Source: Porphyra umbilicalis (Eukaryota > Rhodophyta > Bangiophyceae > Bangiales > Bangiaceae). From it: DNA of 64,000 bases. The stretch is from NCBI GenBank assembly GCA_002049455.2, contig KV918764.1:434001-498000 (forward strand), in the 5' to 3' direction. This document shows positions 62,675-64,000 of this stretch, one piece after another. The number at the start of each line of letters is the position of its first letter. Position 1 is the first letter of the stretch. Both the position numbers and the translations under genes were made by a program. The notes beneath the pieces are model-generated. The model was not told the origin of the DNA, ran no database searches, and was given only the letters and a program-made list of their open reading frames with translations.

Positions 62675-64000
62675 ATGTGCGAGCCGACGCATGTTTACCC
62701 AGTTCCCATCCCCTCTGCGCCGGGAAACAACGTGTCGGCAGCAGGTGGCGACAGTGGCGGCGTTGCCACGGCCACGGCCACCTCCTGGTCATCCCCCGTA
62801 GCGGCGCGGCGGTGGCGCCGGCTCCGCCGCGCCGGCGTCGTGCGGGCCGCAGCATCCGTGAAGGTGGCGTCGGCAGCAGCGGTGGCAGCCACAGCGGCGT
62901 CGTCAGCGGCGTCGCCCGCGATGACAGAGGTGCCGTTGGCGGCCGTGCCGGCCAACGCCGACGACCTGGAAGAGTGCCCATTAGACGCGACAAAGCGATC
63001 GGTCGTGGCGCCGGCGGCAGCGTCAATACCCGCCCCGCGTCGACGGAATCGCAACCCGTGGGGCGTGTGCCCCATCGCGCCCGTGGCGGCGACGTTAGCT
63101 GTGGCGATCGCGACGGCGTCGGCTGCGCCGGCGGCTCTCCAGCCCGACCCGACATTTGCCCCACCGACGCGGCTCGTGTCGCTTCAGGCAGCAGCCGGTC
63201 GGCCGGCAGAGGTTGGCCACTCCCCACCAGAGCGGCAGCGGCGGGACGATTCACCGCACAGCCCCCCCGGGGCGTGGTACTACACACCACCAGTGACCGC
63301 CACCGCCGCGGCCGCCGCCGACCCGGTGCCACCCTCACCGCCTCCCCCACCCGCTACTCTCTCTTGTCGTCATGCGCACATCACCAACGCGGTCATCTGG
63401 CGCGACGCGCCCGCCTCCCCCACGCCGCCACCACCACCCCCCACGGCACTGGTGTACTTTGTGCGCTTCCGCACGCGCGTCCGGACGGGCCGAAGCGTGC
63501 CGCAGCGGGTCCCCACGCCGTCGGCCGTGAGCACCCCAATCGTGCGCCAGCGGCCGGCAGCGGCGGCAGCCGACGCGGGGTGGTGCCCCACTGCCGCCGC
63601 CGCTGCCGCAACCGTGGCGGTAGCCGCGCCCGTGCCCGCTGCCGGCATGCCGTGGACGCCACCACCCCACCCCCCGGCGGCGCAACCGGTCCCCGCGTGG
63701 CCGCCTCCCGCCTGGTCGGCGGCGGCGGGCCACTGGCCGCCGTCGCCGCCGCTGTTGCCCCTCCCACCGCCGACTGCTCTCTGGCCACCCGCCGTCGCCA
63801 CGGCTGGCACTTTCTCCTCCCGGTCGGGCGCCGGCCGGTACCCCGCGGTGGCTGCAGACTCGATCGACGAGGCCCGGGGGTGGGCCATCTCCGCCCCGTC
63901 GGCGGGCCCGCGCTCCCCGTGCGGCTCGGCGGTGAGTGGCGTGCCGTCCGCCGTGGGGGGGGGTCTTCGGCGGCCCCGCGGTCCGCGGCGGCAGCGGCCC
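62675..64000 (+). CDS. Ala/Pro-rich protein, N-terminal part, runs off the window
   Basis: From the ATG at 62675 a frame of 442 codons is open to the last base, with codons ending mostly in G/C. The protein is rich in Ala, Pro, Val and Arg, with Arg-rich patches near residues 44-56 and long Pro and Ala runs. The segment HITNAVIWRDAPASPT at about 63379-63426 resembles AITSSVVWRTAPDTSS in the bZIP-like gene at 11669-13764. Both proteins share the order of a variable N-terminus, this motif and Pro/Ala-rich sequence. The C-terminus, where a basic region would be expected, lies outside the window. No signal peptide. The start Met is the first in the frame but upstream exons cannot be excluded. Confidence 0.6.
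   Translation, partial: MCEPTHVYPVPIPSAPGNNVSAAGGDSGGVATATATSWSSPVAARRWRRLRRAGVVRAAASVKVASAAAVAATAASSAASPAMTEVPLAAVPANADDLEECPLDATKRSVVAPAAASIPAPRRRNRNPWGVCPIAPVAATLAVAIATASAAPAALQPDPTFAPPTRLVSLQAAAGRPAEVGHSPPERQRRDDSPHSPPGAWYYTPPVTATAAAAADPVPPSPPPPPATLSCRHAHITNAVIWRDAPASPTPPPPPPTALVYFVRFRTRVRTGRSVPQRVPTPSAVSTPIVRQRPAAAAADAGWCPTAAAAAATVAVAAPVPAAGMPWTPPPHPPAAQPVPAWPPPAWSAAAGHWPPSPPLLPLPPPTALWPPAVATAGTFSSRSGAGRYPAVAADSIDEARGWAISAPSAGPRSPCGSAVSGVPSAVGGGLRRPRGPRRQRP

Noticed and set aside
1-64000. CRISPR arrays, operons, rRNA genes
   Set aside because: No spaced short repeats, no tightly packed co-directional genes and no rRNA were found; the content is eukaryotic.

Overview
This window is a stretch of GC-rich eukaryotic nuclear DNA dominated by repeats and mobile elements. 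Signs of a eukaryote are a chromodomain-type Ty3/gypsy LTR retrotransposon, Tc1/mariner-like and pogo-like cut-and-paste transposons, several MITE families with TA target duplications, and proteins with long Ala/Pro/Gly runs. I see no operons, no ribosome-binding sites, no rRNA and no CRISPR. The high GC content, sparse genes and Ala/Pro-rich proteins would suit an alga such as a bangiophyte red alga, but that is a guess; nothing here fixes the taxon.

Layout. 1-10053 is a tandem array with a 4,225-bp period: two full copies plus a third cut off at 10053. Each full unit has a small acidic-protein ORF on the plus strand, a Lys/Ala-rich ORF on the minus strand and an embedded 453-bp MITE. 11669-13764 encodes an Ala/Pro-rich protein with a bZIP-like basic region, split by a frame change at a 12-C run. 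14848-16729 is an apparently intact pogo-like transposon with a 553-codon DDE transposase. 16.7-28.2 kb is gene-poor and holds several TIR or fold-back elements, two MITEs, a 15-bp minisatellite and two weak small ORFs. 28210-29741 is a dead Tc1-type transposon.

29852-45380 is a nested stack. A 403-bp MITE has been hit twice: by a 12.4-kb Ty3/gypsy element (30128-42498, reading on the minus strand, with 649-bp LTRs, a primer-binding site, a polypurine tract, GTCCT target duplications, gag and pol) and by a 2.75-kb TIR transposon (42581-45326, TCAC target duplications) carrying an unfamiliar, frameshifted transposase-like gene. The retroelement is unusual: it has a long antisense ORF between integrase and the 3' LTR, a leader sequence present once ahead of gag and again ahead of pol, and a tRNA-like sequence just ahead of pol. 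It is young (LTRs differ at about eight sites by eye) but its integrase lacks the catalytic Glu and its chromodomain has a stop.

45.4-62.6 kb is again gene-poor: more MITEs, a membrane-anchor-like ORF, a heavily decayed gene, and large inverted repeats at 57.6-58.7 kb and 59.36-59.65 kb. From 62675 to the window edge runs an open Ala/Pro-rich reading frame (442 codons, incomplete) that shares a short motif and overall style with the bZIP-like gene near 12 kb.

The genes do not form a pathway. The content is best read as layered mobile-element activity around a few host-like, low-complexity proteins and a tandemly amplified segment.
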